Positions 1 through 8,742 of a stretch of 50,949 nt of DNA are shown one piece after another. Every line of letters starts with the position of its first letter. The stretch's first letter is position 1. The DNA comes from Halovenus amylolytica. Its GTDB lineage: Archaea > Halobacteriota > Halobacteria > Halobacteriales > Haloarculaceae. Under the pieces are notes generated by a model. That model searched no databases, was not told the DNA's origin, and worked only from the letters and a program-made list of their open reading frames with translations. The stretch covers positions 1-50,949 of the forward strand of contig SAYS01000023.1 of the NCBI GenBank assembly GCA_004015825.1, read 5' to 3'. The position numbers and the translations under genes are program-made.

Positions 1-127
1 TGCTGGCGACGTGGCGCCAGCAGGGACGCAATCCCTACGACGAACTCAAGCGAGTCGCCCAAAACAACGAGATGCTTTCACGAGATCAGGCTGTGCCGGC
101 CGTTGAGTCCTCGGAGTAAACACGTAC
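1..127 (+). mobile_element. 3' end of an IS66-like insertion sequence (truncated by window edge)
   Basis: The first 127 bases match, in inverted orientation and with scattered mismatches, the last 125 bases of the window (50825-50949). Both copies carry the end of a transposase frame and then the shared bases TAAACACGTAC, after which the two sequences diverge. That point is therefore the outer end of the element, with terminal sequence GTACGTGTTTAC read inward. The family assignment to IS66 rests on the C-terminal residues TWxQQGRNPYDELKR and on the stop codon lying very close to the element end, and is not certain. No target duplication can be tested because the other end of this copy lies outside the window. 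Confidence 0.7.
3..119 (+). pseudogene. C-terminal 38 residues of an IS66-like transposase (partial at window edge)
   Basis: An open frame enters from the left edge and ends at TAA 117-119. It reads LATWRQQGRNPYDELKR and then a short acidic tail. The same tail, about 75% identical, is encoded at the right edge of the window on the minus strand. Whether the rest of the gene is intact cannot be seen. The family call (IS66) is by resemblance only. Confidence 0.65.
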
Positions 128-1181
128 CTCAAATCTTCTACCATGGCGTGCTTCGTGACAGCCACGACAGAGCGTTCGTAGATTGATCGGGTCATCTGGA
201 CCGCCCTGACTCCGTGGGACTTGATGATCAACGTGTAATTCGGCGTTCCCATCGCGTGGGCCACCAACCGCGCCACAGTTGCGACACTGATGCCCGTCAC
301 GCTGACGAACAAGTGTGGCGATGGTTCCCCAGTCCTCCGGATACGGAGGTACATCCGCTGATATATCTGCCTTCTTTGGCGTTGTGCCGCCTGGCAGAAG
401 CCGTGTCGCTGTTGCGATTGGTGATTGCCGAATGTACAACCGTCCACGGGCAAGCGGATACAACAATGGGAGGTGTGTGAGATAGTTGAGCGAGGCTCCA
501 ATCAACACTCTGAGTCTGCCCTCAGGAGTTCTTGCTCTGGGTTTCAAATGGATGAGCATCTTAAAAAAGCGCCAGAACCAGAAGAACACCGAGGCGACGG
601 CAAGCGGAACCCAGAGTACTGCATTCACTCCGACTCGCGCTGGTTTGCTGAGCGGCGCCCACTTGCCCATCGGGACAAGGTCGTCTTCGAGTGACCGACT
701 CGCCATGTCTCCACCTTCAAGCGATTGGATTGCACTTTCGAGTTGGTTCGATTCGAGGAAATAATCCTCGTGATCGTCGAGTGAATCCCGCTCACGGACC
801 TGCTGCAATCCATTCAAGGCTTGTTCTCGGGGTGTTACTAGATCAGGACGATAGTACGCGAGTTGGGTCAAGGCACTTGCTGCGGCGATCCGCTCCATTT
901 GATAGTGATTGTTGCGGTTATTTTCGCGACCACGTCACAGATATCGATGTTTCACGGCGCCTGTCCGACATTTTCTTCCACTGTGGCGGTAAAGACTCGC
1001 AACAATCACTATGAGTTTCCGATGAAAGGGATGCAACCATGAGATTGCTCCCATCACCGAAATCTTGTGGATACCACTGCGAGAGGGCCGTAATCGTCAA
1101 GAGGATATTACCCCTGACGGTTGGATCGTTGTCGTCAAGCCGTGCAAGTATCGCCTCACTCGTTGAGCGCAGTTCTGACAT
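86..1181 (-). pseudogene. HNH endonuclease gene with HEAT-like N-terminus, interrupted by a MITE and truncated by an IS
   Basis: The 3' part (898 to 86) encodes two membrane-like hydrophobic stretches and a C-terminal HNH domain: CRNCG, then ELHVDHQVPRSQGG, then LCRGCHEARH, which is the usual Cys4-zinc HNH layout of a DNA endonuclease. The 5' part (1181 to 1015) starts MSELRSTSEAILARL. A 109-bp inverted-repeat element plus a 3-bp target duplication (112 bases) separates the two parts. Removing it joins ACT to CAA-ATG in frame and gives a 327-residue protein with a HEAT-like helical N-terminus. At the other end the frame runs into the IS at 127, so the last 13 residues are IS-derived and the natural C-terminus is lost. 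The 3' fragment keeps an ATG and could still be made as a 270-residue protein. Confidence 0.75.
903..1011. mobile_element. 109-bp MITE with 14-bp terminal inverted repeats and TGA target duplication
   Basis: The ends are perfect inverted repeats: TAGTGATTGTTGCG at 903-916 and its reverse complement at 998-1011. The element is flanked by the direct repeat TGA at 900-902 and 1012-1014. It encodes nothing. Deleting the element and one TGA restores a continuous reading frame across the HNH gene, which is strong internal evidence for insertion. A 3-bp TNA-type duplication is typical of some IS5-family (IS1031/IS427-like) elements. The parent IS is not in this window. Confidence 0.85.
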
Positions 1182-1412
1182 TGAGACTTAAAATATGATA
1201 TACCTGCTATTTTTACAGTCGTACGCTGGTAGCACAAATGAACAGTCAGTGTCATAGATAGGTGACTACAATACATAGAGGATAATCGATCTTCAATATC
1301 CATCGATATTCTAGCTGTGAAAAGACGATTCGCTCCTTCGACGAAACAACACTCAAAAAAAGCGGTCATCCGAGCTGTCTCACTGGAACTGACCTTTCCC
1401 CATCACTGCTGA

Positions 1413-2291
1413 TTATTCTCTATCGATCAAGAGTGTAGCTTTTTGGTACACAGTGAGTATGATTACGGGTGCCCAGAAGGCAATACCGACGAACAGCGAT
1501 TCTGATACTGGGACGGTGTCCGTCCCGAATATCGCATAGACGACGACTACGGACCATATTACAGCCATACCCGTGAATACCCATCGCATAGCTTCTCTGA
1601 AAAGAACTGACGGGATCGCGAATCCAGCGAGTATAAGAATTGAAACCTCTGTTGAAACTATCGAATCTTCAAACGGGGCAAATAATGACAGTACCGCCAT
1701 AAGATAGAATGAACTAATAGCGCCCAAAATCCAACAAATAACAAGAAGTCCACCCAGCATGGCGATAATGCCGTCGTCACCAAACAGCGACCATGACGTC
1801 CACGATGTACTTTTTTGAGTATCGGACTTATTTGACGTTACTTCCTCCTCAACGACATTCTCGGTCCGATCACGACTCTCGGCTGATTGGTTAGTTGAAA
1901 AGCGTTCATCACCGTCCTCTGACGACCAGGTATCTGAATCCTGGGCTGTTGACGACGAATCTCCATCGGTGTCGTTCGTGGTTTCGGAGTCTGTGTGAGA
2001 CGACCGTCCGGTATCGGTCCCGACAGTTATATCCCAATCTCCGTTGAGTGAATCAATGGGTTTCAGCTGTCGTTCACCGAGGAGAACCTCGCGAGCAAGA
2101 TTAATGTCACTGGCTCTTTTTGAGGCTTCACGGACGACAGCTTCGGTGGCCCCATTGCCACGGACAACGTCGGGGCTTTCTTTTTTCATCCATGAACGCC
2201 ATGCGGCTTTGACATCGGCGTCAGAATGATCCTCGTCGAGATTAAGAATCTCGCGAAGGTGTGATTTTGTTACGGTGTCTTCCTCAGACAT
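1413..2291 (-). CDS. membrane-anchored J-domain-like protein lacking HPD
   Basis: This 292-residue protein lies directly downstream of the Hsp70 gene, 6 nt after its stop. Residues about 10-75 have the J-domain plan: LREILNLDEDHSDADVKAAW, a loop, then ASDINLAREVLLGE. At the position of the catalytic His-Pro-Asp tripeptide it reads SPD (KKESPD), so the histidine needed to stimulate Hsp70 ATPase is missing. A Ser/Asp/Thr-rich acidic linker (about 90-165) follows, then about four hydrophobic helices (about 170-290) that should place it in the membrane with the J-like domain in the cytoplasm. The Hsp70 pairing is from position and fold resemblance. A different helical domain remains possible. Confidence 0.6.
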   Translation of the reverse strand: MSEEDTVTKSHLREILNLDEDHSDADVKAAWRSWMKKESPDVVRGNGATEAVVREASKRASDINLAREVLLGERQLKPIDSLNGDWDITVGTDTGRSSHTDSETTNDTDGDSSSTAQDSDTWSSEDGDERFSTNQSAESRDRTENVVEEEVTSNKSDTQKSTSWTSWSLFGDDGIIAMLGGLLVICWILGAISSFYLMAVLSLFAPFEDSIVSTEVSILILAGFAIPSVLFREAMRWVFTGMAVIWSVVVVYAIFGTDTVPVSESLFVGIAFWAPVIILTVYQKATLLIDRE

Positions 2292-2297
2292 CGGTTG

Positions 2298-3902
2298 TTA
2301 CCGCACCTCAGGTAACCCGTTTTCCATCTGCTCAAGTTCCTGCTGGGTAAACTCGATTTCCGAGGTCACAGTGATTGTCTCTGTATTGCCCCTAGCCATG
2401 TTCTCTGCCTCAACGTGAAGAATACCGTCTTGATCGAGGTGGAACTCAACGCGAACCGTCATCTGACCTTTTGGTGCGGGTGGGATATTGCCGACGGTGA
2501 ATTTATCGAGGAACGTATTTTCTGAGGCAACTTCTGACTCCCCTTGGTATACCTTAAAATTCATCGATGTCTGATTATCGGAGATCGTGACGTACTCTTC
2601 AGTTGCCTTTGCGGGTGTCGAACTATTACGCGGGATGTGGCGTGAGAACCGATCATCTACGCCATCAATTCGCGCGTCCACTCCAAGTGTCTGACCGACC
2701 ACATCGATTAAAACGACATCTTCAGGGGCAGTCGGTAACGAGCGGCCTTGGTTCCCACCGGCAACAGACGCTGAAACGTTGTCCGTGCTATCTGTTGAGA
2801 GAGTTTCAGCTTTTGCTCCAGTCGGGAGCGAACGTGAAACAATTGAGGCCTGAACGGCCGCACCCTCAGCAACCACCTCGTTGGGATGGACAGTCTGTGC
2901 GGGCTCCTGGCCGAAGAAGTGAGTGAGCCGGTCTGCAACCTGAGGCATCCGCGTTGCCCCACCGACGAGAAGTACTTCGTCAAGATCGCTGTGCGATAGT
3001 CCCGATGCCTCCATTACCTCCTTGCAGGTTTCAATGGTCTCTTCGAGCAGATTTTCGGTTATCTGCTTGAATACATCTCTTGTTAGAGTCTCCTCAAAAG
3101 AATACTCCGTCGGCTCTGTGATGAGATACGGAATGCTAATTGTCGTCTTTGACCGTGACGTCAGGTCGTGTTTGGCCTGCTGGGCTGCGTCCCAGATCCG
3201 CTGCATTGCCACTGTATCGTCTTCAAGACAGCGCCCGGTATCGTCTTCAATCAGTCCGAGAATCTGGCCTACGATCTGATTCTCCCAGTCTTCTCCACCG
3301 TGGTCCGAGAGACCATCTGTTGCAATGACCTCAAAGACGCCGTCATTTATATCAACAACAGAGACGTCAAACGTACCCCCTCCGAGATCATACACTAAAA
3401 CGGTCTTATCGTGCTCTTGACGAAGCCCGTGCGCGAGACAGGCTGCTGTGGGTTCGTTCAGTAACCGTCGAACAGTGAGGCCAGCTAATTTGCCTGCACG
3501 TTTGGTAGCCGCACGTTGGCGATTTGTAAAGTATGCTGGAACTGTTATTACTGCTTCATCAACCTGCGTACCAAGGTTGGCAGACGCATCCTGAACTAAT
3601 TTTGAAAGAATAAGTGCCGAGATCTCCTCCGGGCGATATGACTGGCCGTCAACTTCGAAACGTGTTCCGTCCTCACCCATTCGACGTTTGATAGAGTAGA
3701 TGGTCCGATCAGGGTATTGAACGGCTCGGTTGACTGCTTCCCGTCCGACAAGTACGTCACCTGAATCGGTGAAAGAAACAACTGACGGTGTCGTTCGCTC
3801 CCCAATACTGTTCGCGAGCACATTAACGCGGTCATCTTCATGGACAGCTACCGCGCTATTTGTCGTTCCCAAGTCAATACCAATAATTGGCTTATTACCC
3901 AT
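2298..3902 (-). CDS. Hsp70 (DnaK-like) chaperone without C-terminal lid
   Basis: The N-terminal actin-like ATPase is complete: GIDLGTTNSAVAV near residue 8 (phosphate 1), VYDLGGGTFDVSVV (phosphate 2) and LLVGGATRMPQV (adenosine site). A serine-rich linker leads to a substrate-binding beta domain, recognisable from KFTVGNIPPAPKGQ and DQDGILHVEAEN. The protein ends at 534 residues just after that domain, whereas housekeeping DnaK is usually 610-640, so the helical lid is essentially absent. It is followed by the J-like membrane protein and is not accompanied by grpE or a canonical dnaJ. This suggests a specialised accessory chaperone rather than the general heat-shock one. Confidence 0.93.
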   Translation of the reverse strand: MGNKPIIGIDLGTTNSAVAVHEDDRVNVLANSIGERTTPSVVSFTDSGDVLVGREAVNRAVQYPDRTIYSIKRRMGEDGTRFEVDGQSYRPEEISALILSKLVQDASANLGTQVDEAVITVPAYFTNRQRAATKRAGKLAGLTVRRLLNEPTAACLAHGLRQEHDKTVLVYDLGGGTFDVSVVDINDGVFEVIATDGLSDHGGEDWENQIVGQILGLIEDDTGRCLEDDTVAMQRIWDAAQQAKHDLTSRSKTTISIPYLITEPTEYSFEETLTRDVFKQITENLLEETIETCKEVMEASGLSHSDLDEVLLVGGATRMPQVADRLTHFFGQEPAQTVHPNEVVAEGAAVQASIVSRSLPTGAKAETLSTDSTDNVSASVAGGNQGRSLPTAPEDVVLIDVVGQTLGVDARIDGVDDRFSRHIPRNSSTPAKATEEYVTISDNQTSMNFKVYQGESEVASENTFLDKFTVGNIPPAPKGQMTVRVEFHLDQDGILHVEAENMARGNTETITVTSEIEFTQQELEQMENGLPEVR

Positions 3903-4459
3903 AGTGATGTAGTTGGGAATAATTAATATTTACAGTGTAATACTGTTTCGATACATGTAATTCAATTCACCGAAATAGTAGACACGTATAGTTAATTCAC
4001 AGATCATACACTTCTGTTACCGGATGACTCAAACATCGCATTTGACTCAAAAGGGAACCAATCGTCGCACTGTTGTCGGAATCCATGACTGACCTCACCT
4101 ACAATTGAGTCACCACCTTTCGACTACCTGTTATCACTCACATTCTGTGATTGCACGCCTGAACAGTCCTGTTGAACCGGACCCAGATAATCAAATAGAC
4201 AAACCATTAGCTGTCGGTAATAGACATGCCACCTGCGTCTGTTTTTATTTGGTGATATCGACCGTTTGTATTCTGGCTTTGTCCAGTGTCTTTCAATTAG
4301 TGAGTACGAGGGTACTAATCGTAGACATATTATGTTACTAATGAAATAAATATTAATATTATAATTTATACACAGGACTAAAATTAGATTATTAGTCAAA
4401 TTAAAAACAGATATAGGAGTTTTTACATCCCTGTAAAATAGATACCATAATATGTTCTT
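3903..4459. other. AT-rich intergenic region with TATA element for the Hsp70 gene
   Basis: No convincing gene is present in these 557 bases between divergent transcription units. On the minus strand, AATTAATATT-type sequence at 3921-3933 is centred 25 nt ahead of the Hsp70 ATG, which fits an archaeal TATA box and a nearly leaderless transcript. The right half is very AT-rich (4330-4460) and probably carries the promoter of the gene at 4460. Confidence 0.5.
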
Positions 4460-4951
4460 ATGATACAAGGATGGGAATTATTTATTCAAGAAAAAGTACA
4501 AGCAGGAGGGAACATACCGATGCCAAGAGAGGTTCTCAATTCCGTTGGATACGATCACGAAGTTCACGGTCCATCTATCCACTGGAATTACGAGCGTAAT
4601 GGTGACTATATAATTCTCTCGAATTATCCCCTCAGAGAGTCGAATTATGTTGATATTGAACGAACCAAAATCTATGATATTGACACTATAGACAACGGGC
4701 CGGGACGGATCCGGATTCCGGGTAGCATGGATGACAAGGTCAAATCCCATTTCTTTGAAGGTACGCGAGTAAACTATATGGCGTATACTGAGATGCTCGA
4801 ACAAGACAATCCAGCAGTCTTCGTTCTTTCGAATCCGCAACTCCAGCAGTTGCTTCCCCGCGAGGCCAGTGAGGTAATTACTGAATCAGATGGCAGTGAC
4901 GATCTTGATCAATCCGTATTTGAGCTTCCCGCATTTCTCCCATCTCCATGA
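4460..4951 (+). CDS. uncharacterised protein with two SpoVT/AbrB-like segments
   Basis: I do not recognise this 163-residue protein as a named family. Two segments resemble swapped-hairpin (SpoVT/AbrB) DNA-binding units: GGNIPMPREVLNSVGYDHEV near residues 16-35, followed by a strand pair ending YIILSNYPL, and GRIRIPGSMDDKVKSHFFEG near 80-100, followed by AVFVLS. The pattern beta, proline, short helix, beta occurs twice, as in TARITLPKEVREALGL-type proteins. The stop codon overlaps the ATG of the membrane protease by ATGA, so the two are translationally coupled. It may be a regulator or partner of the protease. The DNA-binding idea is inference from shape only. Confidence 0.5.
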   Translation: MIQGWELFIQEKVQAGGNIPMPREVLNSVGYDHEVHGPSIHWNYERNGDYIILSNYPLRESNYVDIERTKIYDIDTIDNGPGRIRIPGSMDDKVKSHFFEGTRVNYMAYTEMLEQDNPAVFVLSNPQLQQLLPREASEVITESDGSDDLDQSVFELPAFLPSP

Positions 4952-6570
4952 AACTCGTATCGGTAGCAGGGACACTCAACAGGCCGTGGAAATTGGTACG
5001 GAGTGAATTAAATCAGTTGTTAGGCTCACCGTCGACCTCTGACTCTGATTCTATTTATACATGGACTACAACAATAATCCGGCTGTACACACTTGTGATT
5101 GTAATTGATAAGTCAACCAGTGATGTGACTCTCAACATACGGACTAGTGTCCCCTATACTCTAATTGGAATTAGTGCAACTCTTTTAATCCTCGTTGCCC
5201 GTATATTGCATTTATCCCAATATTTTTTGCTATTTATGATGGTACTTTGTCTTGGCATTGTCGTATTCCCACTAGTTCCTAGCTTATTAAATTCTTTTCA
5301 AGGCTATTTTCCAGTCCAGGGACTCATGGACACGAATGAAATTCAGGTCACACCTGTGGTACTTATCCCGCTTGTTGGATGGCTCACAGGACTTGTTTAC
5401 GCTGCAGGGACGGGGCCATTTCGGATACCTATTCTCGTAATGGCTGTATTCATGTTCGCTATTTTTGCCTATCACACTGTCCCGCAAATGATGGAGTTAC
5501 GACGCCAATGGCCAATTGGAGCTGTTTCCGTTTTAGCGTCTCTTCCCTTGTTTTTGGTAGCTGGCGGTCTTGCGTTATTGTATGAGTTTGCTACAAGACT
5601 TCCATTAAATACCTTCCTTTTTGCTACCAGTGCTCTGGTAGGCGGTATGATTTTCCTATCAATCTCATATCTCAAATTGACGCGTCAATTCGTCTTGGTG
5701 GCCCAATCGCAGACTGCTCCAAATGAACCGATCGAATCTCTATTAGCCAGAATAGCATGGGGCGGACTACTCGTACTTCAAAATATTTGTCTTCTAGCCT
5801 TTACCCTATTTTTTCTAAGCGATCGCTGGGTGTTTGATGCTTGGCCGACTTCGGTTAAGCCGGTAAGAAATCAAATCGCCCAGGCGGGCCTGCCTCTTCC
5901 AAGCATACTTGCTTGGAGTCTTATTCTTGTAGTCTCAATACCGCTCTTGATGCTTTTCATTCTCTGGACCTGGCACATTTATACAACTATCAGGTCTCAA
6001 ATAGCGTTATCCAACGATACGACCCATCTTAATATTGACACTGAGACACCAATTCGGATTATAGATTCATCGTCATTGCATGCCTCGGCACGCACAAGCC
6101 TACAAGGGAAACAGTCCATTTTGATCACAAAAGGATTACTTGAATTGCTTGACGATGATGAATTACAAGCAGTGATTGCTCATGAGTCGTACCATTTGAA
6201 AAACCGTGATCCGTTACGAAGCTTTCTAGCTTCTCTCTTAGGCCTCCTTGTCGGCGGAAAGAGTACAGGTATGATTATTTTTGATTTTCCACGGATTGAA
6301 CGCCAAGCAGATCTGTACGCTGCAGACCAGGTGGGGACTCAAACAGTTATCAGGACCCTTCGGCGTATAGAAGCACAAGAAACACGCTATGCCGCAGAGA
6401 AGGTATTCTCAGATAATAGTCCCGAGTTGATGGGTTCAGACCACTACCTTGGTGTTATTGGATTGGCCTGGGATCTGTACAACACATTATTTGGGAATCT
6501 TATATTGGCAAACGCACACTCCTCTGTTGATGAACGAGTTCAATATATCCTTGCCTCCGAAAGAACCTGA
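4948..6570 (+). CDS. M48-family (HtpX-like) membrane zinc metalloprotease
   Basis: This 540-residue integral membrane protein has about eight hydrophobic helices in its first 340 residues. A cytoplasmic peptidase domain follows. The zinc motif HESYH (about 412-416) lies in LQAVIAHESYHLKNRDP, and the third ligand is in IERQADLYAADQ (Glu about 451), the spacing expected for family M48. Domain order and size fit HtpX/Ste24-like proteases with an enlarged membrane part. It overlaps the preceding gene by four bases (ATGA). HtpX-type enzymes degrade damaged membrane proteins. The substrate here and any link to the nearby Hsp70 are unknown. Confidence 0.88.
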   Translation: MKLVSVAGTLNRPWKLVRSELNQLLGSPSTSDSDSIYTWTTTIIRLYTLVIVIDKSTSDVTLNIRTSVPYTLIGISATLLILVARILHLSQYFLLFMMVLCLGIVVFPLVPSLLNSFQGYFPVQGLMDTNEIQVTPVVLIPLVGWLTGLVYAAGTGPFRIPILVMAVFMFAIFAYHTVPQMMELRRQWPIGAVSVLASLPLFLVAGGLALLYEFATRLPLNTFLFATSALVGGMIFLSISYLKLTRQFVLVAQSQTAPNEPIESLLARIAWGGLLVLQNICLLAFTLFFLSDRWVFDAWPTSVKPVRNQIAQAGLPLPSILAWSLILVVSIPLLMLFILWTWHIYTTIRSQIALSNDTTHLNIDTETPIRIIDSSSLHASARTSLQGKQSILITKGLLELLDDDELQAVIAHESYHLKNRDPLRSFLASLLGLLVGGKSTGMIIFDFPRIERQADLYAADQVGTQTVIRTLRRIEAQETRYAAEKVFSDNSPELMGSDHYLGVIGLAWDLYNTLFGNLILANAHSSVDERVQYILASERT

Positions 6571-6892
6571 CTCTCGATCAACTTATCGACACTGACCAGT
6601 ATAAGATTGTATCGGGTTTACGTTACTGCAATCTCATCGCGTGAAGCGAAACTGCACGCCATCCCTAGAGTTCGCGTGCGCTCGCTGTTTGATACGGCTT
6701 TATCTCCAACGTCAAACCGCTCTCTGACAAGGGAGACAACACAGACGCATTCTATCACAAAGAGGTGTCATTGAAATGCTTGACTTTTCTACAGATCACC
6801 TGACACGCTTGATTGATTACAGATGTGTAAATCCCTCTGCTCTCGCAGTGGTTTTCGGTATTGTATTTTGTGACATATTTGAAAATTGATAT
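6571..6892. other. intergenic region, no gene seen
   Basis: This 322-base stretch lies after the protease gene. I find no convincing coding frame, RNA gene or repeat. The last 60 bases become AT-rich and lead into the TATA element of the next gene. Confidence 0.5.
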
Positions 6893-6903
6893 TTTTTATT
6901 ATA
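6893..6903 (+). promoter_or_regulatory. TATA box, leaderless start of the gene at 6927
   Basis: TTTTTATTATA-type sequence is centred about 28 nt ahead of the ATG at 6927. That is the distance expected when the transcript begins at or next to the start codon, and it decides the start at 6927 over the upstream ATG at 6861. Confidence 0.55.
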
Positions 6904-6926
6904 CACCCGCTCCTTGGTTACTATGC

Positions 6927-7274
6927 ATGCCAAGTGAAACACCTGAAATAGGCACCTCAGTCCTTGGGGATACAGAACTAGTAGAGAAGGCCGGGAACGC
7001 GGCAAACGGTCGAAAATTCAAATTGTTGTTTGAGGAGGGATGGGAGTCAACGGTAATAAAGCGGGTATATGACACGCCCCGGCGTGCCCGACTCGCTCTT
7101 GTCAACCATCTTGTGTGGTGGACGCGTCACGACATAGCTCAAGTGCGACGGCTATTCAAGCAATCCGCACTGTGCACTGATGAACTCATTCAGTACCGCG
7201 AGTACTATACCGAACTCGTCCAATCTGCACTTTCCCTTCTCGGAGATGAGTGCTACAATCCGAATCATTCGTAA
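6927..7274 (+). CDS. small protein resembling the helicase-binding domain of phage NrS-1-type primases
   Basis: The protein is 115 residues from ATG 6927; an ATG 66 nt upstream would lie before the TATA box. The sequence DTELVEKAGNAANGRKFKLL, then ARLALVNHLVWWTRHD, then VRRLFKQSAL follows the pattern of the helical domain found in primase-polymerases of many phages and haloarchaeal plasmids (usually ADLALCNHLAFWTGGD and IDRLFRQSGL). No polymerase or helicase domain is attached, so this is either a stand-alone module or a remnant of a larger replication gene. It ends 18 nt before the lipoprotein gene and may be co-transcribed with it. Confidence 0.45.
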   Translation: MPSETPEIGTSVLGDTELVEKAGNAANGRKFKLLFEEGWESTVIKRVYDTPRRARLALVNHLVWWTRHDIAQVRRLFKQSALCTDELIQYREYYTELVQSALSLLGDECYNPNHS

Positions 7275-7292
7275 ATAATATTAAACCAAACA

Positions 7293-8582
7293 ATGTGTAA
7301 TCATAATCCAGCTGAAAATACGAGTAGTACTGAGATTTCAATCACCCGGCGATCATGTCTAACCGGCATTGCGGCCGGTACTGGTCTAATCGCAGGCTGT
7401 TTCGGTAGCGGGAATGACACCGGATTTTCAGCAAAAGACGTACCAGAATTCAGTGTAGACGAGTCAGCACAGCCGACTCCAATCCTTCTAGCATACACCA
7501 TCCCAGAATCGTCTTCCATTGAGTTCCTCGACGAGTTCGAACTCAAGTTAGCAATTGGCAACGCAGGTGGCTCTCCTATTTCTGATCAGACTATCGAATT
7601 GGGGATGAAGTTCGGAAACAATTCAGACGATCCATTTTCGCCGACAGTTAATGTACCAGAACCTGTCTCTACTGACCTCCCAGAGATTGAATCAGGCGAA
7701 TGGAAATCAATACGGGTATCCATGCGAGTAAACGCAGGGGGTAATTGGACGATCAAATCAAACGCGGTTGCACATCCATCGTTCAATCCACAGATTGATG
7801 TTAAACCCAAGCAACTCAACGTCGGCGACGTGGTCTCCTCGGAAATCGGTCATTTTGAAATCAGAGCACTCAAACCAGAGTATCGGCGGGCCATTCACTA
7901 TCAAACCGAGGAAGGTGGAATCGGTATGTTCTCTGAAGAGGCTACTGGTCTTATCCAAGCTGAAGACGGCAATATTTTCGTTGTCCATCGATTTCATATC
8001 GAAAATACGAGCGGCGAGAAAACAGTCGGCTTTGGTCGAACCCAGGCGAATAATGGCTTCGGAAATGCAAATATAATTGTGAGGTCGGGCCAGACGATAA
8101 CCTCTGACAGGATTCGAGATCCCCTCGACGTCGGTGAAAATAAAGAACTGTTTGGTGATAACTACATTGATACTGACCAAACAAAGGAATTAGTTGTCAT
8201 TCAGGAAATTGAAGAAACCAAGATAACAGAGGCAACAATGACACTATCTCTGTGGGGTAATAGTGAAGATATTCTCTTTGATACAATTCAAGAGTCACCT
8301 GCAGTACCTGAATTTGAACTGGAGAGTGCTACCGTATCAGAACAAGATGACGGTACTGCAGTCATAAATCTGACAGTGAAGAACATAGGTGAAGGTGCTG
8401 GTACTTTCTACGGAGCTGGGCAATTCTATGCCTCCAGGCCAACAGCATCTAATTGGGTATTCCTCCCAGATGGTATCACTATGGCGCTTGACCCGGGCGA
8501 AAAAGTAACGGAATCGTTCGTCCCCTCTCGTGGCGGTGAACGGTTCAGGATACTGCCATTTAAAAAGGAACTCGAAGTCTGA
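7293..8582 (+). CDS. Tat-exported haloarchaeal lipoprotein
   Basis: The N-terminus has a twin-arginine signal (ITRRSCLTGIAAG) followed by a lipobox-like GLIAGC and a Gly/Ser/Asn/Asp linker. It should therefore be exported folded through Tat and anchored by lipid on the outer face. The remaining 400 residues are beta-rich, acidic and have no catalytic motif. Segments such as FELKLAIGNAGGSPISDQ and AVINLTVKNIGEGAGTFYG resemble CARDB-like immunoglobulin-fold domains, which occur in archaeal surface proteins. No transporter or enzyme lies next to it. Its role (surface binding or envelope) cannot be told. Confidence 0.8.
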   Translation: MCNHNPAENTSSTEISITRRSCLTGIAAGTGLIAGCFGSGNDTGFSAKDVPEFSVDESAQPTPILLAYTIPESSSIEFLDEFELKLAIGNAGGSPISDQTIELGMKFGNNSDDPFSPTVNVPEPVSTDLPEIESGEWKSIRVSMRVNAGGNWTIKSNAVAHPSFNPQIDVKPKQLNVGDVVSSEIGHFEIRALKPEYRRAIHYQTEEGGIGMFSEEATGLIQAEDGNIFVVHRFHIENTSGEKTVGFGRTQANNGFGNANIIVRSGQTITSDRIRDPLDVGENKELFGDNYIDTDQTKELVVIQEIEETKITEATMTLSLWGNSEDILFDTIQESPAVPEFELESATVSEQDDGTAVINLTVKNIGEGAGTFYGAGQFYASRPTASNWVFLPDGITMALDPGEKVTESFVPSRGGERFRILPFKKELEV

Positions 8583-8742
8583 AAAGAGGCAAACATACTT
8601 TTTCACTAATGACAATATAAATAGGCACAATAAGTCGGTTCGGCGGTTCGATGATTAAATTAAAAACTTCAAGACCCGGTACGTATCATTACCCAATCAC
8701 GTAACTCACACACAGACAAGCCACCTCTATTTATCGATCAAC

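Noticed and set aside
918..1181. Separate 87-codon gene
   Set aside because: Its last third lies in the MITE. The sequence before it continues the HNH gene in frame once the element is removed.
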